Source: an uncultured Bacteroidota bacterium
GTDB taxonomy: Bacteria > Bacteroidota > Bacteroidia > Flavobacteriales > Flavobacteriaceae
Reading direction: 5' to 3'
Assembly (NCBI GenBank): GCA_902622595.1
Contig: CACNQM010000003.1
Location: 140,449-204,448, forward strand
DNA length: 64,000 bases
This document shows, piece after piece, positions 17,845 to 27,186 of this stretch; position 1 is the first letter of the stretch, and every line of letters starts with the position of its first letter. The translations under genes and the position numbers were made by a program. The notes below the pieces were generated by a model. That model was given only the letters and a program-made list of their open reading frames with translations. It had not been told where the DNA came from and searched no databases.

Positions 17845-18672
17845 CTAAAATTGCACACTTACTACATCTCTATAATTCAGTCCAAAGAGAGTGCTAGCAC
17901 TTCCAACTGTTTGAGGGTTGCTTCTGTATATGCAAAGCTGTAAATACCCAAGATTATTAAATATGGCAATCTTCTTACCATCTTCTTCTCTATCTTTTTT
18001 TTCAAGACTAAAGTCTATTGCATCTGAGTAATTTTTATAAACTTTTGAAAATTTGACATTTCTTGCATTAATAATAAAAGGCCTTGTCTTTGATATTTCT
18101 TTAAATAATTTTTCTGTGATATTTGTTACAACATTCCCATAATTATCAATATAAATAACACTACCTAATATTTGATTGATTTCTTTATTAATAACAGGTC
18201 TTAAATTTGTAATTTCTTTGATTTTCTCTATTTCAGTTCCAACAACATTTAATGGGCCTGACCTTTTTATATGAGATGCAACTTTAACAAATAATTCATC
18301 AGCAGAAATATTATTATTATAATTACTGTGTATGTTAATTTCCACAATTTGATCGGGTTTTTTGTCTCTAAAAATTAAAGAGAATACACCATTATCTGCC
18401 CCTATAAAAAAACATCCCTCGTACATAATTGCAATATGTCTGTTTTCAGGTGTTAGTTCTGAATCTACACTTAAAATATGTATTGTTCCCTTTGGAAAAT
18501 CTCTGAATGCGCCCTCAAGAACATATCCAGCTTCAGAAAGATTAAATGGACTTATATCATGGCTAATATCAACTATTCTGATATTATCTATATTGCTGAT
18601 TAATTTTGCTTTTAGAGAACTTACTGAATAGTCTTTGTTTCCATAATCAGTAGTTAATGTTATGATAGCCAT
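17845..18672 (-). CDS. SAM hydroxide adenosyltransferase (DUF62 family)
   Basis: 275 residues. The family hydrolyses S-adenosylmethionine to adenosine and methionine and is related to the SAM-dependent fluorinase and chlorinase. Family signatures seen are the start IITLTTDYGNKDYSVSSLKA, the VDISHDISPFNLSEAGYVL segment near residues 34-52, HILSVDSEL, FIGADNGVFSLIF near residue 92, and GSVIYIDNYGNVVTNIT in the C-terminal half. There is no sign of the extra loop of the fluorinase, so simple SAM hydrolysis is the likeliest role. It lies 78 nt upstream of dnaN on the same strand and is divergent from phoH. Confidence 0.88.
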   Translation of the reverse strand: MAIITLTTDYGNKDYSVSSLKAKLISNIDNIRIVDISHDISPFNLSEAGYVLEGAFRDFPKGTIHILSVDSELTPENRHIAIMYEGCFFIGADNGVFSLIFRDKKPDQIVEINIHSNYNNNISADELFVKVASHIKRSGPLNVVGTEIEKIKEITNLRPVINKEINQILGSVIYIDNYGNVVTNITEKLFKEISKTRPFIINARNVKFSKVYKNYSDAIDFSLEKKDREEDGKKIAIFNNLGYLQLCIYRSNPQTVGSASTLFGLNYRDVVSVQF

Positions 18673-18676
18673 TTAA

Positions 18677-18708
18677 TTGATAAACTTTACAAAATTTATG
18701 TAAATTTG
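18677..18708 (+). promoter_or_regulatory. Promoter of the phoH-purC unit
   Basis: TTG at 18677-18679, 21-nt spacer, exact TAAATTTG at 18701-18708. The predicted transcript starts near 18713 and has a leader of about 37 nt before the TTG start codon of phoH. Confidence 0.6.
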
Positions 18709-18749
18709 AATCAAATAATCTACTATAACAAATTTTTAAATACAATCTA

Positions 18750-19673
18750 TTGAGTGACCTTCAATTTGAGTTAACAGATGTTGATCCACAGTATTTTTTT
18801 TCTAGAGATAACCTAAACTCTTTAAAATCAAGTTTTCCTAAGATTAAATTAGTTCAGAGAGGACAAACTATTAAAGCTCTTGGAGATAAAAATGAATTAA
18901 AAAAATTTGATAAAAAATTTAGAAGTCTTTTAAATTATTATTCAGAGTTTAACTCAATGGATCCCAATGTTATTAATGATATAGTTGTAAAAGATATCAA
19001 GTTTAATGGTGAAAAACCCTCCTTAATTTTACATGGAATATCTGGAAAACCAATTTTAGCTAAAACTGTTAATCAAAAAAAACTTAATGACTCAATTGAA
19101 ACAAATGATTTAATATTTGCGGTTGGACCAGCTGGTACTGGAAAAACATACACCGGTGTCGCTATGGCTGTTAAAGCTTTAAAAGAAAAAGAAATAAAAA
19201 AAATTATCTTAACAAGACCTGCTGTTGAAGCTGGTGAAAATCTTGGATATCTTCCAGGAGATTTAAAAGAGAAATTAGATCCTTATATGCAACCACTGTA
19301 TGATGCATTAACTGATATGATTCCTCGAAATAAACTTGAAAAATTTTTAGAAGATCGCACTATTGAAATTGCTCCTCTAGCTTTTATGAGAGGTAGAACC
19401 CTTGACAATGCTTTTGTTATTCTTGACGAAGCTCAAAATACGACACCTGCTCAGATGAAAATGTTTCTAACGAGAATGGGTATGAATGCTAAATTTATGG
19501 TAACAGGTGATCCAGGACAAGTAGATTTACCAAAAAAGGAGAATTCTGGATTAAGAGAAGCTATTAAAATTTTATCTAATAAGAGGGGGATTAAAATTAT
19601 TTATCTTGATGATAAAGATGTAATAAGACACCCAATAGTAAAAAAAGTTATTGATGCTTATAATAATGTTTAA
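18750..19673 (+). CDS. PhoH-like ATPase
   Basis: 307 residues. PhoH proteins are cytoplasmic P-loop ATPases with helicase-like features linked to RNA metabolism and stress; the exact role is not settled. Walker A is GPAGTGKT near residues 126-133, Walker B is VILDEAQNTTPAQ near 224, and the TGDPGQVDLP motif follows near 251. An N-terminal KH-like stretch precedes the ATPase (IKLVQRGQTIKALGD). The start is a TTG codon: no in-frame ATG exists before residue 70 and the N-terminus aligns with relatives from this point. purC follows after 11 nt. Confidence 0.93.
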   Translation: MSDLQFELTDVDPQYFFSRDNLNSLKSSFPKIKLVQRGQTIKALGDKNELKKFDKKFRSLLNYYSEFNSMDPNVINDIVVKDIKFNGEKPSLILHGISGKPILAKTVNQKKLNDSIETNDLIFAVGPAGTGKTYTGVAMAVKALKEKEIKKIILTRPAVEAGENLGYLPGDLKEKLDPYMQPLYDALTDMIPRNKLEKFLEDRTIEIAPLAFMRGRTLDNAFVILDEAQNTTPAQMKMFLTRMGMNAKFMVTGDPGQVDLPKKENSGLREAIKILSNKRGIKIIYLDDKDVIRHPIVKKVIDAYNNV

Positions 19674-19684
19674 AAAGATAGCTA

Positions 19685-20629
19685 GTGAATAGTGTCTACA
19701 AAACAGACTTTAGTTTTCCAGGTCAAACCTCTAAATATCAAGGAAAAGTAAGAGATGTATATACAATCAAGGATGACATTCTAGTAATTATTGCTTCCGA
19801 TAGGATATCTGCATTTGATATAGTTATGCCCAAGTCCGTTCCATATAAAGGGCAAGTGCTTAATCAAATATCAATTGAAATGTTAGACTCCACAAAAGAC
19901 ATAATTGATAATTGGTTAATTTCCTCACCTGACCCAAATGTTTCAATAGGGCATAAGTTAAAACCTATTAAAATTGAGATGGTGATAAGAGGCTATTTGA
20001 GTGGTCATGCTGATAGACTATATAAGTCAGGTGCACGAAGCATATGCGGTGTTAAGATGCCTGACGGTCTTGTTTCTAATCAAAAATTTGATGAACCAAT
20101 AATTACACCAAGTACAAAAGCTGACTTTGGTCATGATGAAGACATATCAAAATCTGATATATTGAAAAAAAATATTTTATCAATTGATCAGTATGAGGAG
20201 GTTGAAAAAATTACTCATAAATTATTTCAAAGAGGTTCTAAAATTGCTGAAGAAAGAGGGCTGATTCTAGTAGACACAAAATATGAATTCGGATATGATA
20301 ATAAAAATAGATTATATCTAATTGATGAAATTCATACTCCAGATTCTTCTAGATATTTTTATATTGATGGTTATAAAGAAGCTGTTAATAAAGGAATACC
20401 ACCTAAACAACTTTCCAAAGAGTTTTTTAGACAATGGTTAATTAATAATGATTTTCAAGGAAAAGAAAATCAAGATTTACCAGAAATAACTGATAAAATT
20501 GTTGATGATGTTTCTAATAGATATATTGAATTATTTAATTTAATAACTGGAAATACCTTTGAGCCAAGAAAATCAGATAATATATTAAAAGAAATAGAAG
20601 GTAATATTATAGAGTTTTTATCTACTTAA
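19685..20629 (+). CDS. purC: SAICAR synthase (phosphoribosylaminoimidazole-succinocarboxamide synthase)
   Basis: 314 residues starting at a GTG. It joins aspartate to CAIR with ATP in purine synthesis. Family segments visible: KYQGKVRDVYTI (residues 19-30), ASDRISAFDIVMPKSVPYKG near residue 40 onward, EMVIRGYLSGHADRLY near 99, and LVDTKYEFGYD and IDEIHTPDSSRYF in the C-terminal part, the latter the well-known SAICAR synthase signature. It follows phoH by 11 nt and ends in an 8-bp overlap with the convergent peptidase gene. Confidence 0.96.
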   Translation: MNSVYKTDFSFPGQTSKYQGKVRDVYTIKDDILVIIASDRISAFDIVMPKSVPYKGQVLNQISIEMLDSTKDIIDNWLISSPDPNVSIGHKLKPIKIEMVIRGYLSGHADRLYKSGARSICGVKMPDGLVSNQKFDEPIITPSTKADFGHDEDISKSDILKKNILSIDQYEEVEKITHKLFQRGSKIAEERGLILVDTKYEFGYDNKNRLYLIDEIHTPDSSRYFYIDGYKEAVNKGIPPKQLSKEFFRQWLINNDFQGKENQDLPEITDKIVDDVSNRYIELFNLITGNTFEPRKSDNILKEIEGNIIEFLST

Positions 20630-22142
20630 ATTCAGAGGAAAGTATACCAACAAAACTTTCAATTCCCTTTATATAATTAATTAATTTAATATTTTCATTG
20701 GGACTATGTTGATTGTTATCCTTATTAACAGTAGGTACACCAACTGCAGGAATATTTAAAACATTAACAAATGGAGAAATAGGAACAGAACCACCACTAG
20801 TTCTTCTAAGAACAGGTTCTACTCCAAATGTATTTGTAAGTGCTTTAGATAGCCACTTGCCAAGATCACTATCTATATCAGTTCTAAATGCAGGGTATGA
20901 TACTGTAGAGTTAAATTTTACAATTTTATCATATTTCATTCTTTCTGCCTTTGAAGGTTCATGGTCGAGTACTATGTAGCCTAAATTTTTAATATGATTT
21001 TTAATTAAATCATGAAGTCTATATCCATCAGATTCGATAACAAGTCTTACATCAATTTCAGCAATACACTCTGATGGGACAATTGTTCTTACTTCATCTT
21101 CTACCCAACCAGCTTTAATCCCTCTCACATTTAATGAAGGGTACTGAATGGCCTCTTGATATGAATTTCCAACAGATTCAGGTTTTTTAAACTGCATTTT
21201 ATCAATCATGCTTTCTTCATCATCAGGTACATTATCTAAATATTTTTTCACTTGATCTGATATAGTAATTCCATCATAGTATCCTTTTATCTTTACAACC
21301 CCATTCTCATCTTTCATAGATGATAATATATCTGACATTCTAAAGACGGGATTAGGCGCGTAATTACCAAAATGTCCACTATGTTGAGGTACAATTGGTC
21401 CATATGTTTTTAAAGTAATTGATGATATTCCTCTATTTCCAAAATTTAAAGTAGGAAGGTCTGATACATGTTGAGGACCATCAAATATTAATAATGCATC
21501 ACTTTTAAGAATGGAACTGTGTTTCTTTACTGCTTCAGGTAGGCTAGGTGAACCTTTTTCCTCCTCAAAATCCATAACTAGCTTTAAATTTAATTTTTGA
21601 TTAATATTATTAGAGTTCATAAATTTTAATGCTTGAATAAGCATCATTACTGGACCCTTAGCATCTGAAGAGGCCCTAGCAAATATTCTAATGTCCTTGT
21701 CCTCTATAGTTTTATAATCTATATCAGCTATTTTATTTGAATCATAATCAATAAAACTTTCATTATCTTTTATTTTATAAACAGGAATAAAGGGATTTTC
21801 TTGATTCCATTTTTTTGGATCTACAGGCTGTCCATCAAGGTGCATATAAATAAGCACAGTTTTATAATCATCACTAATATGTTTAGATGCTAATAAAAGA
21901 GGGATAGTTTTTGTTTCAAGCCTGTTAACCTTAAAATCAAGTGATTTAAACTTATTCTCGGTCCAATCAATTAACTCATATATGTCAGATTCAAAGTTTG
22001 CATCATTTGGATAAGACAGAAACTCAATAAATTCATCAATATTATCAATTCCTTGTTTAAAAATTTCATTCTTGTATTCTCTTTGACTAAAAAGTGAGAT
22101 AGATGTGAACAATAATATAATTGTAAGTTTAAATATTTTCAT
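20622..22142 (-). CDS. Secreted M20-family metallopeptidase, copy 1
   Basis: 506 residues with a signal peptide (MKIFKLTIILLFTSISLFSQ). The M20 di-zinc catalytic set is visible: YMHLDGQPVD (His, Asp) near residue 105, ASSDAKGPVMM with the bridging Asp near 160, EEEKGSPSLPEA with the Glu base and ligand near 192, and a C-terminal TVNKDNNQHSPNENI carrying the last His. An inserted dimerisation domain with PSECIAEIDVRLV lies between. It likely trims dipeptides or N-acylated amino acids in the periplasm. It is the last gene of a seven-gene unit and is similar over its whole length to the gene just upstream, a tandem duplicate. Confidence 0.9.
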   Translation of the reverse strand: MKIFKLTIILLFTSISLFSQREYKNEIFKQGIDNIDEFIEFLSYPNDANFESDIYELIDWTENKFKSLDFKVNRLETKTIPLLLASKHISDDYKTVLIYMHLDGQPVDPKKWNQENPFIPVYKIKDNESFIDYDSNKIADIDYKTIEDKDIRIFARASSDAKGPVMMLIQALKFMNSNNINQKLNLKLVMDFEEEKGSPSLPEAVKKHSSILKSDALLIFDGPQHVSDLPTLNFGNRGISSITLKTYGPIVPQHSGHFGNYAPNPVFRMSDILSSMKDENGVVKIKGYYDGITISDQVKKYLDNVPDDEESMIDKMQFKKPESVGNSYQEAIQYPSLNVRGIKAGWVEDEVRTIVPSECIAEIDVRLVIESDGYRLHDLIKNHIKNLGYIVLDHEPSKAERMKYDKIVKFNSTVSYPAFRTDIDSDLGKWLSKALTNTFGVEPVLRRTSGGSVPISPFVNVLNIPAVGVPTVNKDNNQHSPNENIKLINYIKGIESFVGILSSEFK

Positions 22143-22189
22143 TTTTTATTTTTTAAAGATGGATTCAGAGTGCTTAAATTTACAAAGCA

Positions 22190-23707
22190 TTAGAAATTAT
22201 CAGTTAAAATACCTAAATAGGTTTGAATTCCAGTAATATAATTTTCAATCTTGATATTTTCGTTAGGGCTGTGCTGATTATTATCTTGATTTACTGTTGG
22301 AACTGTAACAGCAGGAATTCCCAAAGTGTTTACAAATGGTGATATTGGTACTGATCCACCACTAGTTCTCTTTCTAACAGGTTCTGTATTAAATGTATTC
22401 TTTAATGATTTTACCAGCCACTTACCAATATCAGAATTTATATCAGTTCTAAATGCATCATAATCAAAAGTTGATATAAATGTCACAATTTTATTATATT
22501 TTAATCTCTCCTCCTTTGTTGGCCTTCTATCCATTATAACATATCCTAAATCTTTAATATGTTTTTTAATTAGATTATGAAGCCTTTTAGGATCAGACTC
22601 TAATACAAGTCTTACATCAATTTCAGCTATACACTCAGATGGAACAATTGTTCTTACTTCCTCTCTAACCCATCCAGATTCAATTCCCCTTACATTTAAT
22701 GAAGGGTACTGAATTGATTCTTGATAATTTGAACCAACATTATCAAAAGTATTGAATTGCATATCTTCCATCATTTTTTTTTCATCATCGGGAACTCCTG
22801 CTAATATTGCCTGAGTTTCTTTATCAAGTGTTACTCCATCATAAAAGCCCTCTATTACAACTCTTCCATCTTTATCTTTCATTGATGAAAGAATCTCAGA
22901 CATTCTAAAGACGGGATTTGGAGCGTAATTGCCAAAATGTCCGCTGTGTTGAGGTACAATTGGTCCATAAGTAATTAACCTTATATCAGATATTCCTCTA
23001 GCACCAAAAGTTAATGTGGGTAAATTAGATGGGTGTTTAGGACCATCAAATATGAATAGTGCGTCACTTTTTAATTTTGAAGAATATTTTTTGACTGCAG
23101 CTGCAAGATTCGGTGAACTAATCTCTTCTTCAAAATCCATTATAACTTTAATATTATACTTTAATTCAATATCATTTCTCCTCATTATCTCAAGAGCACT
23201 TAACATCATCATTACTGGTCCTTTAGCGTCAGATGATGATCTAGCAAAAATTCTTAGGTCCTTTTCTAAAATATCTTTCATAGAAATACCCTTTAATATT
23301 TCCCAATCGACTATCTCATATTTTTCATTTATTTTTTCTTTTAATACAGCTCTGTATGGATCCTGTTGCTCCCATTTTGAATTATCAACTGGTTGCCCAT
23401 CAAATTGAAGGTATATTAAAATAGTCTTTGCTTTTTCAGAAATAATTTTAGATGCTAACAGAAGAGGTAATTCAGGTGTTTCAAGTCTTTCTACATCAAA
23501 ACCATATTTTTTAAAATTATCTATACCCCATTTAATTAATGGCTCCATTTCCGATTTATAATTAGCATCATTTTTAATTAATAGAAAATCTCTGAATTCA
23601 TTTATGCTTTCAATACCAATGTTAAATGACTGATTTTTATAATCTATTTGTGAGAATATATATGTACTGTTAATGATGATAAGTATTGTAAAAATTAATT
23701 TTTTCAT
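22190..23707 (-). CDS. Secreted M20-family metallopeptidase, copy 2
   Basis: 505 residues with a signal peptide (MKKLIFTILIIINSTYIFSQ). It shares the full layout and catalytic motifs of copy 1: YLQFDGQPVD, SSSDAKGPVMMML, EEEISSPNLAAA and TVNQDNNQHSPNENI. The first zinc motif differs: copy 1 has HLDGQ, while this copy has QFDGQ, so the first metal-binding histidine is replaced by Gln. That would be expected to disturb one zinc site and perhaps changes or abolishes activity. The start overlaps the miaA stop (ATGA), so it is translated from the same message. Confidence 0.88.
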   Translation of the reverse strand: MKKLIFTILIIINSTYIFSQIDYKNQSFNIGIESINEFRDFLLIKNDANYKSEMEPLIKWGIDNFKKYGFDVERLETPELPLLLASKIISEKAKTILIYLQFDGQPVDNSKWEQQDPYRAVLKEKINEKYEIVDWEILKGISMKDILEKDLRIFARSSSDAKGPVMMMLSALEIMRRNDIELKYNIKVIMDFEEEISSPNLAAAVKKYSSKLKSDALFIFDGPKHPSNLPTLTFGARGISDIRLITYGPIVPQHSGHFGNYAPNPVFRMSEILSSMKDKDGRVVIEGFYDGVTLDKETQAILAGVPDDEKKMMEDMQFNTFDNVGSNYQESIQYPSLNVRGIESGWVREEVRTIVPSECIAEIDVRLVLESDPKRLHNLIKKHIKDLGYVIMDRRPTKEERLKYNKIVTFISTFDYDAFRTDINSDIGKWLVKSLKNTFNTEPVRKRTSGGSVPISPFVNTLGIPAVTVPTVNQDNNQHSPNENIKIENYITGIQTYLGILTDNF

Positions 23708-24609
23708 TTTTGTAAAATTTTATTGATGTTATCTGTTATGTTTTTACTCATATCTATTTTTTTAGCATCAGAATATTTTTTGTTCCAAGTTATTTGTCTT
23801 TTGGCATAATTTCTGGTATTCTGTTTAATTTTTTCTATTGCCTCTTCATAAGATATTTTATTTTCAAAATAATTAATAAATTCCTTATATCCAACAGTAT
23901 TCAAGGTATTTAAATATTTAAATTCTTTTAAAAGGTATACCTCATTTTCTAAACCATTCTTAATCATTATATCTACTCTTTTATCAATTTTAGAATATAG
24001 AATTTGTCTTTCACAGTTAAGAATTATGACTTCATTGCTAAAGGTCCTTTCCTTATTATCAGCTTTTCTAAAAGAAGTAAAACTTTTACCAGAGGTTTCA
24101 ATTACCTCTAGTGCCCTAATGAGTCTGCGTGAATTATTTTTATCAACTTTATCATAATATTCTGGGTCGAGTTTCTTTAATTTTTCCTGTAAATATTCAA
24201 TTCCATTTTCTATGTACTTTTTATTAATCATTTTCTTTATATCTATTGGAATAGATGGAAATTTGTCAATACCATACAATATTGAGTCTGCATAAAGACC
24301 TGAACCCCCCACAAGAATTAAATTATCATAATTTAAAAAAAGACTATTTATTAGATTAATAGCATCCTTTTCAAATTTTCCAACATTATAATCATCATGA
24401 ATACTTTTATTATGAATAAAATGATGTTTAATGGTATCTAATTGTTTCCTAGATGGTGGAGAAGTACCAATTTTAAGTTCTTTGAAAAACTGTCTTGAAT
24501 CGCAGGAAATAATTTCAGTATTTAACTTTTTAGCAATAGCAATGCTTAACTCTGTTTTACCAACTCCAGTTGGCCCAGCAATATAAATTAACTTTTTACT
24601 TGTCATCAT
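23704..24609 (-). CDS. miaA: tRNA dimethylallyltransferase
   Basis: 301 residues. It adds a dimethylallyl group to A37 of tRNAs that read codons starting with U. The P-loop GPTGVGKTELSIAIAKKL is at about residues 12-29, followed by ISCDSRQFFKELKIGTS, HHFIHNKSI, LVGGSGLYADSIL near residue 100 and RRLIRALEVIETSGKS near 160. Two adjacent ATGs (24609, 24606) can start it; both overlap the end of the ion-channel gene by 11-14 bp. The stop overlaps the start of the following peptidase by 4 bp. Confidence 0.96.
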   Translation of the reverse strand: MMTSKKLIYIAGPTGVGKTELSIAIAKKLNTEIISCDSRQFFKELKIGTSPPSRKQLDTIKHHFIHNKSIHDDYNVGKFEKDAINLINSLFLNYDNLILVGGSGLYADSILYGIDKFPSIPIDIKKMINKKYIENGIEYLQEKLKKLDPEYYDKVDKNNSRRLIRALEVIETSGKSFTSFRKADNKERTFSNEVIILNCERQILYSKIDKRVDIMIKNGLENEVYLLKEFKYLNTLNTVGYKEFINYFENKISYEEAIEKIKQNTRNYAKRQITWNKKYSDAKKIDMSKNITDNINKILQK

Positions 24610-25417
24610 CTAAGTGAGAACCACATTGATGACAGAATATAGCATTGTCTTTGTGTTTATCACATAAACATTCAGCACAAACTCTTGTATTAACATCTAC
24701 TTTTTTTCTACTTTGAACCATTTCTGCAGAGATTATACCAGTTGGTACAGCTATTATTCCATAACCTAATATCATCAAAACTGATGCAAGAAACTTACCT
24801 AAACCAGTTAATGGGACAATATCTCCATAACCAACTGTAGAAATTGTGCTTATACACCAATAAATGCTTTCTGGGATATTATTGAATCCTGCTTGAGGTC
24901 CTTCTATAATGTACATTAGCGTACCAAACAATATGCACATTATCAAAACAAAAAGAAGAAATATTATAATTTTTGCTCTGCTAACAAGTAGTGATCTATA
25001 TAAAAAGTTTGATTCCCCAATATATCTAGATATGTGAAGAACTCTAAATATCCTAAGTATTCTCAAAGCTCTAATTGCCATCATGGTTTCTAGTTGAGCA
25101 CCTATAAATATCAGTGATACATATTTAGGGATGGTTGCGAGTAAGTCAATTACTCCATAAAAGCTAAATATATATTTACTTGGATGATGAATTGAAATAA
25201 TTCTAAGAATATACTCAACAGTAAATAATATTGTTATTGTCCACTCTGCAATATTTAAAATGTTATAGTATTTTTCGTTAATCCATCCAACAGTCTCAAG
25301 AGCAACAAGTGCTACACTTATAATTATTACTATAATAAGTAATATATCAAATGCCTTACCTGCAGGAGTATCTGCCTCATAAATTATATCATGTATTTTC
25401 TGACGAGTTTTATTCAA
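24596..25417 (-). CDS. Voltage-gated-type potassium channel with C-terminal zinc ribbon
   Basis: 273 residues, start TTG (an in-frame stop lies two codons upstream and no ATG is near). Six hydrophobic segments form the S1-S6 layout; the arginine-rich S4 reads RALRILRIFRVLHISR near residues 115-130, and the selectivity filter STVGYGD is near residue 190. After S6 a cytoplasmic tail carries two CxxC pairs (CAEC and CHQC about 14 residues apart), a small zinc-ribbon-like element of unknown use. It should conduct K+ across the inner membrane. It lies between the exonuclease and miaA in the seven-gene unit with minimal spacing. Confidence 0.88.
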   Translation of the reverse strand: MNKTRQKIHDIIYEADTPAGKAFDILLIIVIIISVALVALETVGWINEKYYNILNIAEWTITILFTVEYILRIISIHHPSKYIFSFYGVIDLLATIPKYVSLIFIGAQLETMMAIRALRILRIFRVLHISRYIGESNFLYRSLLVSRAKIIIFLLFVLIMCILFGTLMYIIEGPQAGFNNIPESIYWCISTISTVGYGDIVPLTGLGKFLASVLMILGYGIIAVPTGIISAEMVQSRKKVDVNTRVCAECLCDKHKDNAIFCHQCGSHLDDDK

Positions 25418-25420
25418 TGC

Positions 25421-26536
25421 CTAAAATTTATATATTTCGTCCAAAGTTAGTAGTTTTTTATATCTCTTTTCAGAAATTACTCTATATACATAGTTTTTTA
25501 CTTTTTTACATTCGTCAACTTTGACCACTCTTGAATTTAATTTTTTCTCGGTGTTTATATTGTTAAAAAGGTCAAAATAACCATATCCAAGAACTTTCTC
25601 ATTTTTTAATAGAATGAATCCTTTCTCATCATCTTTTTTTCCAGAAAATGTAATTATGAAGTTTTTTTTATCATAAACAATTTGTGGGATATCAATTTTG
25701 TAAAATAACTTTGGATCAATATTGTTATTAATCTTAGGTTTTAAAGATTTTATTTCGTGAATAGCCTTTAAAATTGCGATTTCAATATTGCCAGTTTTAT
25801 GGACTTTAATAGATTTAAAATTATTTTGAACATACTTTGGGATAAACTTTTTACTTGTAAATAGCTTTATAACTTTATTTTTAATGTCCTTGCTATAATC
25901 AATATAAATCAATTTCTTATTTTTATTGTAGATGTAAAATACTCCAGTTGTATTATCTAAAGTTTCAATTATGTTTTTAAATATTGAACTTATACTTTCA
26001 CCCGGAAACTCAACTATGCTTCTTTTAATAATTTCTTGATTAATATCCTTTTCAATTAAAATTTTCAGAAGTTCAACAGTTGCAAGTGCGTCTCCACTAG
26101 CTCTGTGACGGTCTTTTAAAGGTATTCCGAGACTTCTAGATAATCTTCCGAGTTTATAAGAATCCTGTTCTGGTAGTAATTCTTGAGATAATATTACCGT
26201 GCATAAGGACTTCATTGAGAACTCAAATCCAAGTCTTTTAAATTCTAACTGAAGAATTCTATAATCAAATTGAGCATTATGAGCAACAAGAATCGATTCA
26301 GATGTTATCTCAATAATTCTCTTTGCAACTTCTTGAAACTTTGGTGCTGACTGAACCATATCAGAGGTAATTCCAGTAAGTTTTTCAACATAGGGATGAA
26401 TATCTCTTTGTGGATTAACGAGACTAATAAATTGATCAGTTATGTATACTCCATCAAACTTATATGCTGCAACTTCAATAATTGATTCCTCATTAAATTT
26501 CCCACCAGTAGTTTCTAAATCAATAATTGTATACAT
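25421..26536 (-). CDS. DnaQ-type 3'-5' exonuclease with degenerate GIY-YIG C-terminal domain
   Basis: 371 residues. The N-terminal 170 residues are a DEDDh exonuclease: IDLETTGG (Asp6, Glu8), HNAQFDYRIL near residue 90 and HRASGDALAT near 148. Such domains act as proofreading or repair exonucleases. From about residue 215 follows a GIY-YIG-like region as in DnaQ-UvrC/Cho hybrids (TTGVFYIYNKNKKLIYID), but the second motif reads YID in place of YIG and the usual arginine after it is not evident, so incision by this half is doubtful. The start overlaps the yggS stop by 1 nt (TAATG). Confidence 0.85.
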   Translation of the reverse strand: MYTIIDLETTGGKFNEESIIEVAAYKFDGVYITDQFISLVNPQRDIHPYVEKLTGITSDMVQSAPKFQEVAKRIIEITSESILVAHNAQFDYRILQLEFKRLGFEFSMKSLCTVILSQELLPEQDSYKLGRLSRSLGIPLKDRHRASGDALATVELLKILIEKDINQEIIKRSIVEFPGESISSIFKNIIETLDNTTGVFYIYNKNKKLIYIDYSKDIKNKVIKLFTSKKFIPKYVQNNFKSIKVHKTGNIEIAILKAIHEIKSLKPKINNNIDPKLFYKIDIPQIVYDKKNFIITFSGKKDDEKGFILLKNEKVLGYGYFDLFNNINTEKKLNSRVVKVDECKKVKNYVYRVISEKRYKKLLTLDEIYKF

Positions 26537-27186
26537 TAATAATTTCTTTTACCAAAAATTTTACTCCCAATTCTAATCATATTTGAACCATTTTTTAGTG
26601 CAATATTATAATCATCGCTCATTCCTATTGATAGAACTTTAAATTTAGGATCAATTGAGGCCATTTCATCATAAATTCTCTTAATCATTTTGAATTCCTT
26701 ATCAATTAATTCAATATCATTAGTGAATGTAGCCATTCCCATTAAACCAATAATATTTATGTTCTCGTATGTTCCCAAGCTTTTGTAAAAGTGTCTGAAA
26801 TCTTCTATTTTAAGTCCAAATTTTGAATCTTCTTTCGAAATTTTAATTTGTATAAGACAATTAATTATTCTTTCCTCTTTTTTAGCCTGCTTATCAATTT
26901 CTTTTGCTAATGATATTCTATCTAATGAATGAATTAGGTTAATAAACCTTGCTATATATTTTACTTTATTCTTTTGAAGATGACCAATCATGTGCCATTC
27001 AATGTCATCTGGTAATTTACTTTGCTTATCTACAATTTCTTGGACTCTATTTTCTCCAAATTTCAATTGTCCATAATTATATGCCTCCTTTATTTCCTTT
27101 ATGGTTCTGGTCTTGGAGACAGCTATTAAATCTGCCTTATCCAATATCTCATTTTTAATATTTGAAATTTGCTGTTCTATACTCAT
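26536..27186 (-). CDS. YggS/PROSC-family PLP-homeostasis protein
   Basis: 216 residues. This single-domain, alanine-racemase-like barrel binds pyridoxal phosphate and buffers its level; it has no known catalytic activity. The PLP lysine lies in LIAVSKTRTIKEI (Lys25), and GENRVQEIVDK, EWHMIGHLQKNKVKY, SLDRISLAKEI and the phosphate-binding tail SIGMSDDYNIAL plus IRIGSKIFG are all typical. The start overlaps the stop of the upstream oxidoreductase by 4 bp (ATGA). Confidence 0.95.
   Translation of the reverse strand: MSIEQQISNIKNEILDKADLIAVSKTRTIKEIKEAYNYGQLKFGENRVQEIVDKQSKLPDDIEWHMIGHLQKNKVKYIARFINLIHSLDRISLAKEIDKQAKKEERIINCLIQIKISKEDSKFGLKIEDFRHFYKSLGTYENINIIGLMGMATFTNDIELIDKEFKMIKRIYDEMASIDPKFKVLSIGMSDDYNIALKNGSNMIRIGSKIFGKRNY

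Noticed and set aside
23016..23408. 130-codon open frame on the + strand inside the M20 peptidase
   Set aside because: It is opposite a gene with intact catalytic motifs and a signal peptide; the product shows no domain and no promoter precedes it. It is a shadow of AT-rich codon use.
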